Shown in pieces: positions 17,905-24,804 of a DNA stretch of 64,000 nt. The stretch spans positions 2,728,001 to 2,792,000 of the forward strand of contig NZ_CP029187.1 in the NCBI RefSeq assembly GCF_003097535.1, given 5' to 3'. Position numbers and translations under genes: made by a program. Every line of letters begins with the position of its first letter. Position 1 is the stretch's first letter. The notes beneath the pieces were generated by a model. That model was not told the DNA's origin. It searched no databases and saw nothing but the letters and a program-made list of their open reading frames with translations. This stretch comes from Flavobacterium pallidum (GTDB lineage Bacteria; Bacteroidota; Bacteroidia; Flavobacteriales; Flavobacteriaceae).

Positions 17905-18873
17905 ATGAAAAAAATACTTTTCTTCGCCGCAATCCTTTTGATTTCCTGTGACGATTCACACACAGATTCTGTTCCCGAATATGATTACAAACAGGAAATG
18001 CGGGACTTCGTTATCGGCATCAGCCAATATGCGAAAGCGGAAAACCCCAATTTTGCCATTATTCCCCAAAACGGTATCGAACTTGTCACTGAAGACGGCG
18101 AAGCGACGGGAAATCCTGCAGCGGCTTATTTAAATGCGATTGATGGCAACGGCCAGGAAGATTTTCTTTATGGTTATGATGCCGATAATATCGAAACGCC
18201 TTCGGCTGCAACAATTTACTTTAAATCGTATCTTGACGTTTCGAAAGCTGCGGGAAATACCGTTTTAGCGATCGATTATTGCTCGACACCATCTAAAATG
18301 GGGAATTCCTATACAAAGAATAATACGAATGGTTACATCTCATTTGCTGCCATTGAAAGGAATTTAAATGTAATTCCCGGCTATCCGGTATTCCATGAAA
18401 ATGCGGCTGATGTGGGGCAGTTGTCACAAGCGAAAAATTTTCTGTATTTAATCAACGCTGAAAACTTTAATTCAAAAGGGGATTTCATCAATGCTGTGAA
18501 GGCTACAAATTATGATGCTGTGATCATGGATCTGTATTTCAATGATGGTACAGCTTTCACCGCAGCTGAAATTCAGCAATTAAAGGAAAAGGCGAATGGC
18601 GGGAAACGAATCGTAATCTGCTACATGTCGATCGGAGAAGCGGAAGACTACCGTTATTACTGGCAAAATAGCTGGCTTTCAGATAAACCGGATTGGCTTA
18701 CAGCAGAAAACCCGGACTGGCCGGGTAATTATAAAGTAAAATATTGGAATGCGGATTGGCAGCAGATCATTTATGGGAATGATAATTCTTATTTAAAAAA
18801 GATCCTAGATGCCAGTTTTGATGGTGTTTACCTTGATATTATTGATGCTTTCGAATATTTTGAAAGCCGTTAA
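17905..18873 (+). CDS. GH114/TM1410-like endo-alpha-1,4-polygalactosaminidase-type lipoprotein
   Basis: A 322-residue lipoprotein: MKKILFFAAILLISC gives the lipobox, with Cys 15. Most of the rest is a TIM-barrel-like domain of the GH114/TM1410 group. Recognisable strands are NFLYLINAENF, YDAVIMDLYFNDG (an Asp-containing strand), KRIVICYMSIGEAEDYRYYW with the conserved GEAE, and FDGVYLDIIDAFEYF near the C terminus with the second acidic cluster. The family includes a bacterial enzyme cleaving alpha-1,4-polygalactosamine. Here the substrate is unknown and surface exposure is likely. Its stop codon shares TTAA with the convergent small gene. Confidence 0.75.
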   Translation: MKKILFFAAILLISCDDSHTDSVPEYDYKQEMRDFVIGISQYAKAENPNFAIIPQNGIELVTEDGEATGNPAAAYLNAIDGNGQEDFLYGYDADNIETPSAATIYFKSYLDVSKAAGNTVLAIDYCSTPSKMGNSYTKNNTNGYISFAAIERNLNVIPGYPVFHENAADVGQLSQAKNFLYLINAENFNSKGDFINAVKATNYDAVIMDLYFNDGTAFTAAEIQQLKEKANGGKRIVICYMSIGEAEDYRYYWQNSWLSDKPDWLTAENPDWPGNYKVKYWNADWQQIIYGNDNSYLKKILDASFDGVYLDIIDAFEYFESR

Positions 18874-19118
18874 ATACCGATATTTCCGTCATATTTACCT
18901 GAATTGGAAACTTCATCATCCGTTTCAGAAGCATCTTCATCAGTATCATCATATTTGTGGAAATCATCGGAATCATCAAATTCCTGCTGACTTTTACGCG
19001 ATGCATCATCCTGATTTAATCCGGGATCATCAATTTGCCGTTCAATATCCTTATCAAAGAGATATCCTTCACAATCGATATCGTCCCAGTTTTTGAAAGT
19101 GTTGTATGTCGATTCCAT
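18870..19118 (-). CDS. Small acidic hypothetical protein (82 aa)
   Basis: The ATG at 19118 (MESTYNTFKNW) is preferred over an ATG at 19202, because the longer form would overlap the upstream gene in another frame. The protein is very rich in Asp, Glu and Ser, with an extended DDSDDFHKYDDTDEDASE run, and looks disordered. No family was recognised. Its stop overlaps that of the convergent GH114-like gene within a TTAA. It is the last in a run of five small minus-strand genes. Confidence 0.6.
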   Translation of the reverse strand: MESTYNTFKNWDDIDCEGYLFDKDIERQIDDPGLNQDDASRKSQQEFDDSDDFHKYDDTDEDASETDDEVSNSGKYDGNIGI

Positions 19119-19134
19119 AATAGTAGAATTAAAT

Positions 19135-19338
19135 TTATTCGTCACGCCTGAAAGGTGCCTTATCAGGTATTTCATTGGGATCTGTATCGGGATCCTCATC
19201 ATCCGTCTGTGATTTCATATGCCCTTTGCTTTTGAAATCAGTATTTACTTTAGAATCCAGATCGTCATTGCCTTTGTGATTTTGCAATTGAGGATCTTTT
19301 TCGGGATTCGCGTTGTGGTACTTAAAATCCTTTTCCAT
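19135..19338 (-). CDS. Small polar hypothetical protein (67 aa)
   Basis: It starts MEKDFKYHNANPEKDPQL and is rich in Asp, Lys, Asn and Pro with almost no hydrophobic residues (TDDEDPDTDPNEIPDKAP near the end). It is likely disordered and cytoplasmic. It is spaced 16 bases from the downstream acidic gene and 12 from the upstream 38-residue gene, suggesting one transcript. The function is not known. Confidence 0.6.
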   Translation of the reverse strand: MEKDFKYHNANPEKDPQLQNHKGNDDLDSKVNTDFKSKGHMKSQTDDEDPDTDPNEIPDKAPFRRDE

Positions 19339-19350
19339 AGCTTATTTATT

Positions 19351-19467
19351 TTAAAAATATCCGAGCAGGTAATACACAATGATGAAAACAATAATCATCC
19401 CGAAACAGCCGCCACCTAATTTCTTGGCGCTGTAACCTGCTATTAATCCTTTGAAAAGTCCGTTCAT
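19351..19467 (-). CDS. 38-residue single-helix membrane protein
   Basis: A short gene from ATG at 19467 to TAA at 19351. The product starts MNGLFKGLIAGYSAKKLGGG and then has one hydrophobic segment (residues about 21-38, FGMIIVFIIVYYLLGYF). The Gly-rich and Lys-containing first half followed by a terminal helix fits small YtxH- or lipoprotein-free stress-related membrane peptides, but no family can be assigned. It is sandwiched between small genes on the same strand with short gaps, which supports it being real. Confidence 0.6.
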   Translation of the reverse strand: MNGLFKGLIAGYSAKKLGGGCFGMIIVFIIVYYLLGYF

Positions 19468-19496
19468 AATGTTTTGGTTTTAGGTTATTGATTTTT

Positions 19497-19736
19497 TTAT
19501 TCCTCGTGCTTGTCTACATTTTCATTTTTATCCCGAAAATCCATTTCTGCACTATTTCCGGGTTCGAAATTCGCATCATTGGTCAGCTCTTCATTATCGC
19601 GATATTCATGGTCACGCGTGGCATTCCGGACGTTGTCAGGATTTTTTTGATTTGAATGGGCATAATTTTTCTGTCCGTCGTGGTTAGGCCTGTGGTTGCC
19701 TTTTCCGTAATTGTTGTTGTTATTTAAAGATGGCAT
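19497..19736 (-). CDS. Small Asn/Asp-rich hypothetical protein (79 aa)
   Basis: The protein begins MPSLNNNNNYGKGNHRPNHD and is dominated by Asn, Asp, Glu, Lys and His. No hydrophobic core is visible, so it is probably disordered. It heads the group of four closely spaced minus-strand genes down to 18870. No signal peptide is present. The function is unknown; similar low-complexity small proteins occur in flavobacteria next to stress genes, but that link is only inference. Confidence 0.6.
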   Translation of the reverse strand: MPSLNNNNNYGKGNHRPNHDGQKNYAHSNQKNPDNVRNATRDHEYRDNEELTNDANFEPGNSAEMDFRDKNENVDKHEE

Positions 19737-19833
19737 GATATTGAAATTTTAAGTTTACCTAAAATTACATTTCATCTGTAATGAATTGTTACGCAGTTTT
19801 TTATAAATGTTACAGGATTTTACGAAACAAAAA

Positions 19834-19858
19834 AGCCTGCCCATAAAATGAGCAGGCT
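19834..19858 (-). terminator. Intrinsic terminator after the 50-aa gene
   Basis: AGCCTGC (19834-19840) pairs with GCAGGCT (19852-19858). On the minus strand it is followed by a T run, 25 bases after the stop at 19883. Confidence 0.8.
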
Positions 19859-19882
19859 CCTGTATTTTGAACATCAGGTCGG

Positions 19883-20035
19883 TTACCTCCCTGACAATTC
19901 GTAATACATATCGTTAGGATCGTAATCGAAATCGTAATCTTCGGCATCATCATCAGAATCGATTGAATTCATCAGGATAATGTTATTCACGTGGTCATCT
20001 TCGTGATTGTCAATTGAGGTGTAAATTGCTTCCAT
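19883..20035 (-). CDS. Small acidic hypothetical protein (50 aa)
   Basis: The ATG at 20035 (MEAIYTSIDNHEDD) is chosen; an upstream ATG at 20077 is possible. The C-terminal half is a DSDDDAEDYDFDYDPND run rich in Asp and Tyr. A strong terminator follows, which shows the region is transcribed on this strand. The function is unknown. Confidence 0.55.
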   Translation of the reverse strand: MEAIYTSIDNHEDDHVNNIILMNSIDSDDDAEDYDFDYDPNDMYYELSGR

Positions 20036-20155
20036 GGTTTCAAGATTTAGTTGGTTTATCTGGAATACAAAGTTCACTAAATCGTTGTAACTAACGTTTA
20101 CAGGGTTTTAAGAAAAGATTATGTTTAAACAAACTGTGCAGGAAATTCAAATAAA

Positions 20156-20198
20156 AAATTCCAAATCCCGACGTGAAAACCGTTGGAATTTGGAATTT
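20156..20198 (-). terminator. Long hairpin ending the aromatic operon
   Basis: An 18-base arm at 20156-20173 pairs with 20181-20198 with two mismatches, loop seven bases, with A/T ends. It lies 15 bases after the stop of the maleate isomerase gene, the last of the operon. Confidence 0.7.
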
Positions 20199-20213
20199 TA
20201 AGGAATTGAAATT

Positions 20214-20963
20214 TTAGTAGTTTCCACTCAATAACCTGCCGCCAATAGGGGCTACAGCATCAATGCCCAATTTCTTCATCATTTCGTAAGTAGTGCACAC
20301 CGCCGCAGAGGTAACCGGAATTCCCGTTGCCTGTTCAATAAGGTCAATGGCTTCCAGAGATGGCATCTGCACGCATGCTGAAGCAACGATGACATCAACA
20401 CCTTCAATATTCAGCCTTTTGTAAATCTCCAGTAAATTCATTGGATCCTGGGCTGCAACCTCCAGATTATCCGGAATTTCAAGCGCGATCGAATCCACGA
20501 CTTCAAACCCCTGGTGCTCGATGTAATCTACGACCATATCCGTCAACGGACGCATATAGGGCGTTATGATCGACACTTTCTTAGCACCTAAAGCTTTTAA
20601 ACCGTTGATTAAAGCGCCGGCACTCGTCACAATCGGGGTAGGGAAATCGTTCGCCACCGTTTCCTGATGCAGGTTCACTTCAGAAACGCAATGGTAACCG
20701 CGCCCCATGCTCATAATCGCCACAAGGCAGGCATATCCCATGACATCAACATGCGCGTCAGACAGTTCCTGAGCGCATTTCAGACTCATCGCATCCATTG
20801 CCTCGAGTTCTTCCTTGGTGACTTTTTTCATCCGCATCCGACTCGAATGAAAAGTAAAGCGTTCCGGTAATATCGTTTCACGCGCCCTGAAAATCGCCGG
20901 GATTTCAGTCTCCATCGTCACATTCGATGACGGTACGATTTGTCCTATTCTGTATTTTTTCAT
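20214..20963 (-). CDS. Maleate cis-trans isomerase (Asp/Glu racemase superfamily)
   Basis: A 249-residue protein that would convert maleate to fumarate. Both catalytic cysteines expected in maleate isomerase are present: Cys79 in GYACLVAIM and Cys197 in ASACVQMPSL. SNVTMETEIP near residue 13 fits the substrate loop of this group. The length agrees with Nocardia-type maleate isomerases. It is the last gene of a ten-gene minus-strand operon, directly after a fumarylacetoacetate-hydrolase-type enzyme. That position suits a role in channelling maleate, released by hydrolysis of maleylpyruvate, into the TCA cycle. Arylmalonate decarboxylase-like enzymes are the alternative within the superfamily. 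Confidence 0.85.
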   Translation of the reverse strand: MKKYRIGQIVPSSNVTMETEIPAIFRARETILPERFTFHSSRMRMKKVTKEELEAMDAMSLKCAQELSDAHVDVMGYACLVAIMSMGRGYHCVSEVNLHQETVANDFPTPIVTSAGALINGLKALGAKKVSIITPYMRPLTDMVVDYIEHQGFEVVDSIALEIPDNLEVAAQDPMNLLEIYKRLNIEGVDVIVASACVQMPSLEAIDLIEQATGIPVTSAAVCTTYEMMKKLGIDAVAPIGGRLLSGNY

Positions 20964-20976
20964 TTGATTTTATATT

Positions 20977-21041
20977 TGGGCGCGCCCCTGCGGGTCGGGC
21001 TCTACGCGCTACACGGTAGCTTGCTTCGATCCCTCGCGCGG
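20977..21041 (-). repeat. Palindromic extragenic element, copy 3 (inside operon)
   Basis: On the minus strand it contains GAGGGATCGAAGC, a short hairpin region, then TAGAGCCCGACCCGCAGGGG and GCGCGCCC. This resembles the outer part of copies 2 and 4. It lies in the 90-base gap between the FAA hydrolase and maleate isomerase genes, the largest gap in the operon. It is more diverged than copies 1, 2 and 5. Confidence 0.6.
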
Positions 21042-21053
21042 TCCACTGTCCAT

Positions 21054-21965
21054 TTAAAGTTTGACCTCCTTAATCGTGTTTGAAATCGTCCCGATCCCTT
21101 CCACCGTAGCTTCGACCACATCACCATCCCACATCCATTCCTGCGGATTTCTTCCTGCGCCTACACCGGCCGGAGTTCCCGTAGCGATAATGTCTCCAGG
21201 CTCCAATGTAAACACCGTACTCAAATCGGCAATGAGGTCATTGATATTGAAAAGCATGAATTTCGTATTCGAACTTTGCTTTTCAATACCATTCAATGTC
21301 AACGACAGATTCAGGTTGTGCGGATCTTCAATTTCATCCTTGGTTACTAAAACCGGGCCCATCGGTGCAAAAGTATCCTGCCCTTTGGAAACGATCCATT
21401 GCCCGGCACGACGGCAGTCACGCGCACTGATATCGTTGATCACCGTATATCCGAATACATAATCCATCGCTTCGGATTTCGGTACGTATTTTCCTTTCTT
21501 TCCGATAATTACGGCCAATTCCACTTCCCAATCCAATTGCTGTGTCAATTTGGTATTGTGCAGGATTTCTGTATTTGTAGCCGTTACGGAAGTAGGTGGT
21601 TTTGAAAAAATAACCGGCTGTTGCGGCAATTCGTTTGACGTATCTAGTGTTCTTGCGCTTTCCGCAACATGTTCCGTATAATTTAACCCAATCCCGATGA
21701 TGTTTTTTCTCGGCTTCGGAATTGGAGCAAGCAACGTCACTTTTGATAAAGGCAGCGAGCAGGCGGCAATCACATTTTCATTGGCGTTGTCCAGCGTGTG
21801 TTGCAGCTTGGAAACCATCTCCGTGCCTGCGTCTATCAGTTCAAGCATAGTGGCGGGAAATGTTTCGTTAGACTTAAATCCGAGTGTTTCCACATCGACA
21901 ACAGTATCATTGATTTGTATTCCGAGTTTTTGCCCCTCGTTATGAAGGTAGGTCAGTAGTTTCAT
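21054..21965 (-). CDS. Fumarylacetoacetate-hydrolase family enzyme (probable maleylpyruvate or fumarylpyruvate hydrolase)
   Basis: A 303-residue FAH-fold hydrolase. The core motif GIGLNYTEHVAESA lies near residue 92, followed by PVIFSKPPTSV. Metal-binding acids are visible in DWEVELAVIIG (two Glu) and GYTVINDISARD (Asp). The DTFAPMGPVLV and TPAGVG motifs near the C terminus complete the family pattern. Next to a gentisate-type dioxygenase and a maleate isomerase it most likely cleaves maleylpyruvate into maleate and pyruvate without prior isomerisation. That substrate is inferred from context. Its start overlaps the stop of the upstream small membrane protein by four bases. Confidence 0.88.
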   Translation of the reverse strand: MKLLTYLHNEGQKLGIQINDTVVDVETLGFKSNETFPATMLELIDAGTEMVSKLQHTLDNANENVIAACSLPLSKVTLLAPIPKPRKNIIGIGLNYTEHVAESARTLDTSNELPQQPVIFSKPPTSVTATNTEILHNTKLTQQLDWEVELAVIIGKKGKYVPKSEAMDYVFGYTVINDISARDCRRAGQWIVSKGQDTFAPMGPVLVTKDEIEDPHNLNLSLTLNGIEKQSSNTKFMLFNINDLIADLSTVFTLEPGDIIATGTPAGVGAGRNPQEWMWDGDVVEATVEGIGTISNTIKEVKL

Positions 21966-22165
21966 GCAGCGTTTTTGTTTTTTTTATAATTGTCGTAAAT
22001 AAGTTTGCCAAAGGCCAACAGCAATAATCCGCTCCAGAAGATGATATTCGCATAACCGATAATCTTTGCGAGCCGGTCTTCTTTCTGTATCAGGTAAAAT
22101 CCCATCACAATAAAAATGATTGCCAATCCGAAAGCCTTAATCAGGTTGAATAAAGTTTTATCCAT
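21962..22165 (-). CDS. Small membrane protein (67 aa) within the aromatic operon
   Basis: Two hydrophobic segments (residues about 8-26 and 38-56) are separated by a short basic loop KEDRLAKIIG. The protein ends NYKKNKNAA. The family was not recognised. It overlaps the FAA hydrolase start by four bases (ATGA) and follows the dioxygenase stop by one base, so it is translated as part of the operon. Being kept between two catabolic enzymes suggests a role linked to the pathway, for example in uptake or membrane association, but there is no direct evidence. Confidence 0.65.
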   Translation of the reverse strand: MDKTLFNLIKAFGLAIIFIVMGFYLIQKEDRLAKIIGYANIIFWSGLLLLAFGKLIYDNYKKNKNAA

Positions 22166-22166
22166 A

Positions 22167-23279
22167 TTAGTCGTTTAAGAGTTGATGGCCATCATTTTCC
22201 TGATAAGCTTTTTCCTGATACAATCCGAGTTTTTCAATTACAGGCAAATCATGAAATGAAAACAGGCACGCATCTTCGGTTTCAGAAGCATTCACATGCT
22301 CATGATACACCCATGAAGGCACGCAGAAAATATCGCGTTCCTTCCAGTCATACCTTTTACCGCCAATGATGGAATATCCTTTACCTTTGGCGCATTGGTA
22401 TACAAAAGAACCCGTGTGTTTGTGGGCTTTGGTATGCTCGCCAGCACGCAACAATTGCATTGAAGCGCCCATGGTCTGCATCACATGGCCACCGTTAAGC
22501 GGATTGGTGTAATGCATCAGGATGCCATCAAAAGGGCTGCCGTCATTCACTTTAGCGGCTTCAAGCAGGGCAGGGTAGACCTGCTTCCATGAATATTTGA
22601 ATAGCGGGGAATACGGCTTATCCCAAACCTTATCGGCAGGAATAAATCCCGGAGCGTTATAAGACAAAGGCGATTGGTTTACCGGGAAATCCAAAGGTTG
22701 CTTGCCGTCAAAAACAGCGTAATCATTGGCTTCCAAAGCATTTACCAGCGGAATATCCAGACCATCCTGCCAAACACAGGTCTTTCCATCAGCGGCTACA
22801 CCGTGTTCGTGCCAGGTAGAATTGGGCGTGATGACAAAATCATTGACTTCAAATGTAATTTTGTTTCCGTCAACGACCGTATAACCGCCTTCGCCTTCCA
22901 TGATGAAACGCAATGCTGAGGCTTTGTGGCGGTGCGCCGAAGTGCTTTCGCCGGGGCGTGTCACCTGGATTCCTGTATACAACCAACCGACAGCCGCGGA
23001 AACGTCACGGCGTTTATCATTAACCAAATAAACTACACGTCTTCCCGCTTGCTCTGGCGTAACCAATTCTGAAGATTTGAGTACGAGTTCGCGCAAGTCG
23101 TCATATTTCCAAAGCATCGGGACCGAGGAAGGACGCGGTTCCCATGGCTCGATGTCATTGGCTACGGTCCAGAGTGCGCCTGCACCGAGGTTCTTAAGTT
23201 CGTCATAATACGCTTCAAGCTCGGGTGTGTCCCGTACCCGCGCGCGGCCTATGACGTCATCGTTGTGTTTTTCTTCCAT
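22167..23279 (-). CDS. Gentisate 1,2-dioxygenase-type bicupin
   Basis: A 370-residue two-cupin dioxygenase. The first cupin has TSAHRHKASALRFIMEGEG near residue 113 with the two His and a later ITPNSTWHEHG His. The second has HTKAHKHTGSFVYQCAKGKG near residue 280 and CVPSWVYHEHVN. These match the gentisate/1-hydroxy-2-naphthoate/salicylate dioxygenase family, which cleaves the ring between the carboxyl-bearing carbon and the neighbouring hydroxylated carbon with Fe(II) and oxygen, giving maleylpyruvate from gentisate. 5-hydroxyanthranilate-type or salicylate 1,2-cleavage cannot be excluded. It sits in the operon between nitrilase and small membrane protein genes. Confidence 0.9.
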   Translation of the reverse strand: MEEKHNDDVIGRARVRDTPELEAYYDELKNLGAGALWTVANDIEPWEPRPSSVPMLWKYDDLRELVLKSSELVTPEQAGRRVVYLVNDKRRDVSAAVGWLYTGIQVTRPGESTSAHRHKASALRFIMEGEGGYTVVDGNKITFEVNDFVITPNSTWHEHGVAADGKTCVWQDGLDIPLVNALEANDYAVFDGKQPLDFPVNQSPLSYNAPGFIPADKVWDKPYSPLFKYSWKQVYPALLEAAKVNDGSPFDGILMHYTNPLNGGHVMQTMGASMQLLRAGEHTKAHKHTGSFVYQCAKGKGYSIIGGKRYDWKERDIFCVPSWVYHEHVNASETEDACLFSFHDLPVIEKLGLYQEKAYQENDGHQLLND

Positions 23280-23282
23280 TTA

Positions 23283-23316
23283 TTTCAGTCTAAAGTTGAA
23301 AGCTTAAAGTCGAAAG
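23283..23316. repeat. AAAGTTGAAAG-type spacer repeat
   Basis: A short run of AAAGTTGAAAGC and AAAGTCGAAAGT, similar to 12885-12920, lies in the 37-base gap between nitrilase and dioxygenase genes. Confidence 0.35.
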
Positions 23317-24297
23317 TTATCTTCCGAAAAAATCTTCGTTGTTGTCTATAAAAGTAATATTTTTTCTCGGCGTCACATTAACGCGCAAATCGAAAATATC
23401 AAAGCGGTTGTAATGGCCTAGTATATCGTGCATTTGCTTTGGCTGAATACATTTTGCCAAATCAATTTCTGCGTAAACGATACCTTCTTCATCAATCAGC
23501 GGTTCCCCGATAACGGCACCGTTTGGACCGATGAATCCTGAGAACGCGGAGTTTTTACGTGTCAATAATTCCTCAGCATCCGGAACGTCGGCTTTCATCG
23601 CATCCATAATTTCCTGTGAAATCGTGGAGCAGGAAACAATCGTAAATAATTTCCCTTCAAATGAATGGGCCGCGGCACGGATTTTAATCGCTTCGGCCAT
23701 ATTATAATCCGGCGGTGCTACCGGCAATGAAATGTAATTGGCAATGTGAATCAGCTCGCCTTGTGACAAAAGTGTGAAACGCGCTAAAGTATTGGTGTTT
23801 TCGCCACAGGCCAATGTCCCGATCGGGCCGATTTCAGTCTTATATACTTTTAAGGACGAACCGTCGCCGGATGTCCACGTCAGTTTTTCGGCCCAGGTGG
23901 GAACCAGTTTCCGGTGTTTCCCGATTAAGTTCCCGTTGCTGTCGATAATGAGGTTGGTATTGTAAATTTCGCCATAACTGTCGCCGCGCTCATTCATTCC
24001 GATAACGATCTGAATGTTGTATTCCCTGGCGGCATTGAAAATCCTTGTCATTTCAGGACCATCAGCGGCAACGGAATTGCGGTATAGTTTTTCATACCAG
24101 GCACTGCCGTGTACAGGTGTCATGATCCAGTTCCAATAGGGATAACCGGCCACAAACACTTCAGGGAAAGCAATCAGTTTTGCACCATTGGCAGCAGCTT
24201 CACTAATCAATGAGATGGCTTTGTCTATCGTTTTCTCTACGTTTAAGAAAACAGGAGATGTTTGTACCGTTGCGGCTTTAAATTTTGGGAAATCCAT
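23317..24297 (-). CDS. Nitrilase (carbon-nitrogen hydrolase family)
   Basis: A 326-residue enzyme expected to turn a nitrile into the acid and ammonia. The Glu-Lys-Cys triad is complete: Glu46 in AFPEVFVAGYP, Lys130 in HRKLVPT, and Cys164 in ACGENTNTLARF. The CGENTN form, rather than CWEH, and the C-terminal extent fit true nitrilases of branch 1 rather than amidases. A location inside an aromatic-acid operon, just upstream of the dioxygenase gene, suggests an aryl nitrile such as 2-hydroxy- or 2-aminobenzonitrile as substrate; this is inference from context only. An aliphatic or arylacetonitrile is also possible. Confidence 0.88.
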   Translation of the reverse strand: MDFPKFKAATVQTSPVFLNVEKTIDKAISLISEAAANGAKLIAFPEVFVAGYPYWNWIMTPVHGSAWYEKLYRNSVAADGPEMTRIFNAAREYNIQIVIGMNERGDSYGEIYNTNLIIDSNGNLIGKHRKLVPTWAEKLTWTSGDGSSLKVYKTEIGPIGTLACGENTNTLARFTLLSQGELIHIANYISLPVAPPDYNMAEAIKIRAAAHSFEGKLFTIVSCSTISQEIMDAMKADVPDAEELLTRKNSAFSGFIGPNGAVIGEPLIDEEGIVYAEIDLAKCIQPKQMHDILGHYNRFDIFDLRVNVTPRKNITFIDNNEDFFGR

Positions 24298-24370
24298 TAT
24301 AATGAGGAATTATGAATTATGAATCATGAATCATGAATTTCGGGCGTAATCCATAATTCGCAATTTGAAA
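24298..24370. repeat. AATTATGAATC-type spacer repeat
   Basis: Tandem GAATTATGAATTATGAATC words, followed by an imperfect inverse CATAATTCGC, fill the 73-base gap between the thioesterase and nitrilase genes. Confidence 0.45.
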
Positions 24371-24793
24371 TTAGTGTTGAATAAAATTAAAGATTTTAGC
24401 TTTGGTTTCTTCTGAAAAAGTTTCGGCTTTAATGTTGTTGCTTTCTTTGTTTAAACCCACATTTACCAACGTTACTTCGCCTTCAAGGCAGGTTTTTCCG
24501 CCTTCATCCTCGAATTTAAAACCGCATTGTATCGAAGCGCCGCCGAGATTGACGACCCAAAGCGACTTGGTCAAAACATCCCCAATGCGTGCCGGTTTTT
24601 TAAATTGTACTTTCAGGCCCACCGTCGGGATGCCTTTTCCATGTTCGTGCATTGCTGAAAATGGCCTGTGAAGTGCTTCTTCAAACCAATCTTCAACCAA
24701 ATCATTCAGCATTTCCAGAAATCTTGGATAAAAAACGATTCCGGCATAATCGACGTGTTTAAAGCGTATGGTTTCTTTTTTGGTAAATTTCAT
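24371..24793 (-). CDS. Acyl-CoA thioesterase, hotdog fold (4-hydroxybenzoyl-CoA thioesterase-like)
   Basis: A 140-residue single hotdog domain. The catalytic motif HVDYAGIVFYPRFLEM is at residues about 13-28, with Asp as nucleophile or base, as in the 4-hydroxybenzoyl-CoA thioesterase group. The PTVGLKVQFKKPARIGD strand fits the hotdog core. In this operon it would release the hydroxylated aryl acid, for example gentisate, from its CoA ester before ring cleavage. It lies 11 bases after the GltB-like gene. Confidence 0.85.
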   Translation of the reverse strand: MKFTKKETIRFKHVDYAGIVFYPRFLEMLNDLVEDWFEEALHRPFSAMHEHGKGIPTVGLKVQFKKPARIGDVLTKSLWVVNLGGASIQCGFKFEDEGGKTCLEGEVTLVNVGLNKESNNIKAETFSEETKAKIFNFIQH

Positions 24794-24804
24794 GGTAAAG
24801 TATT

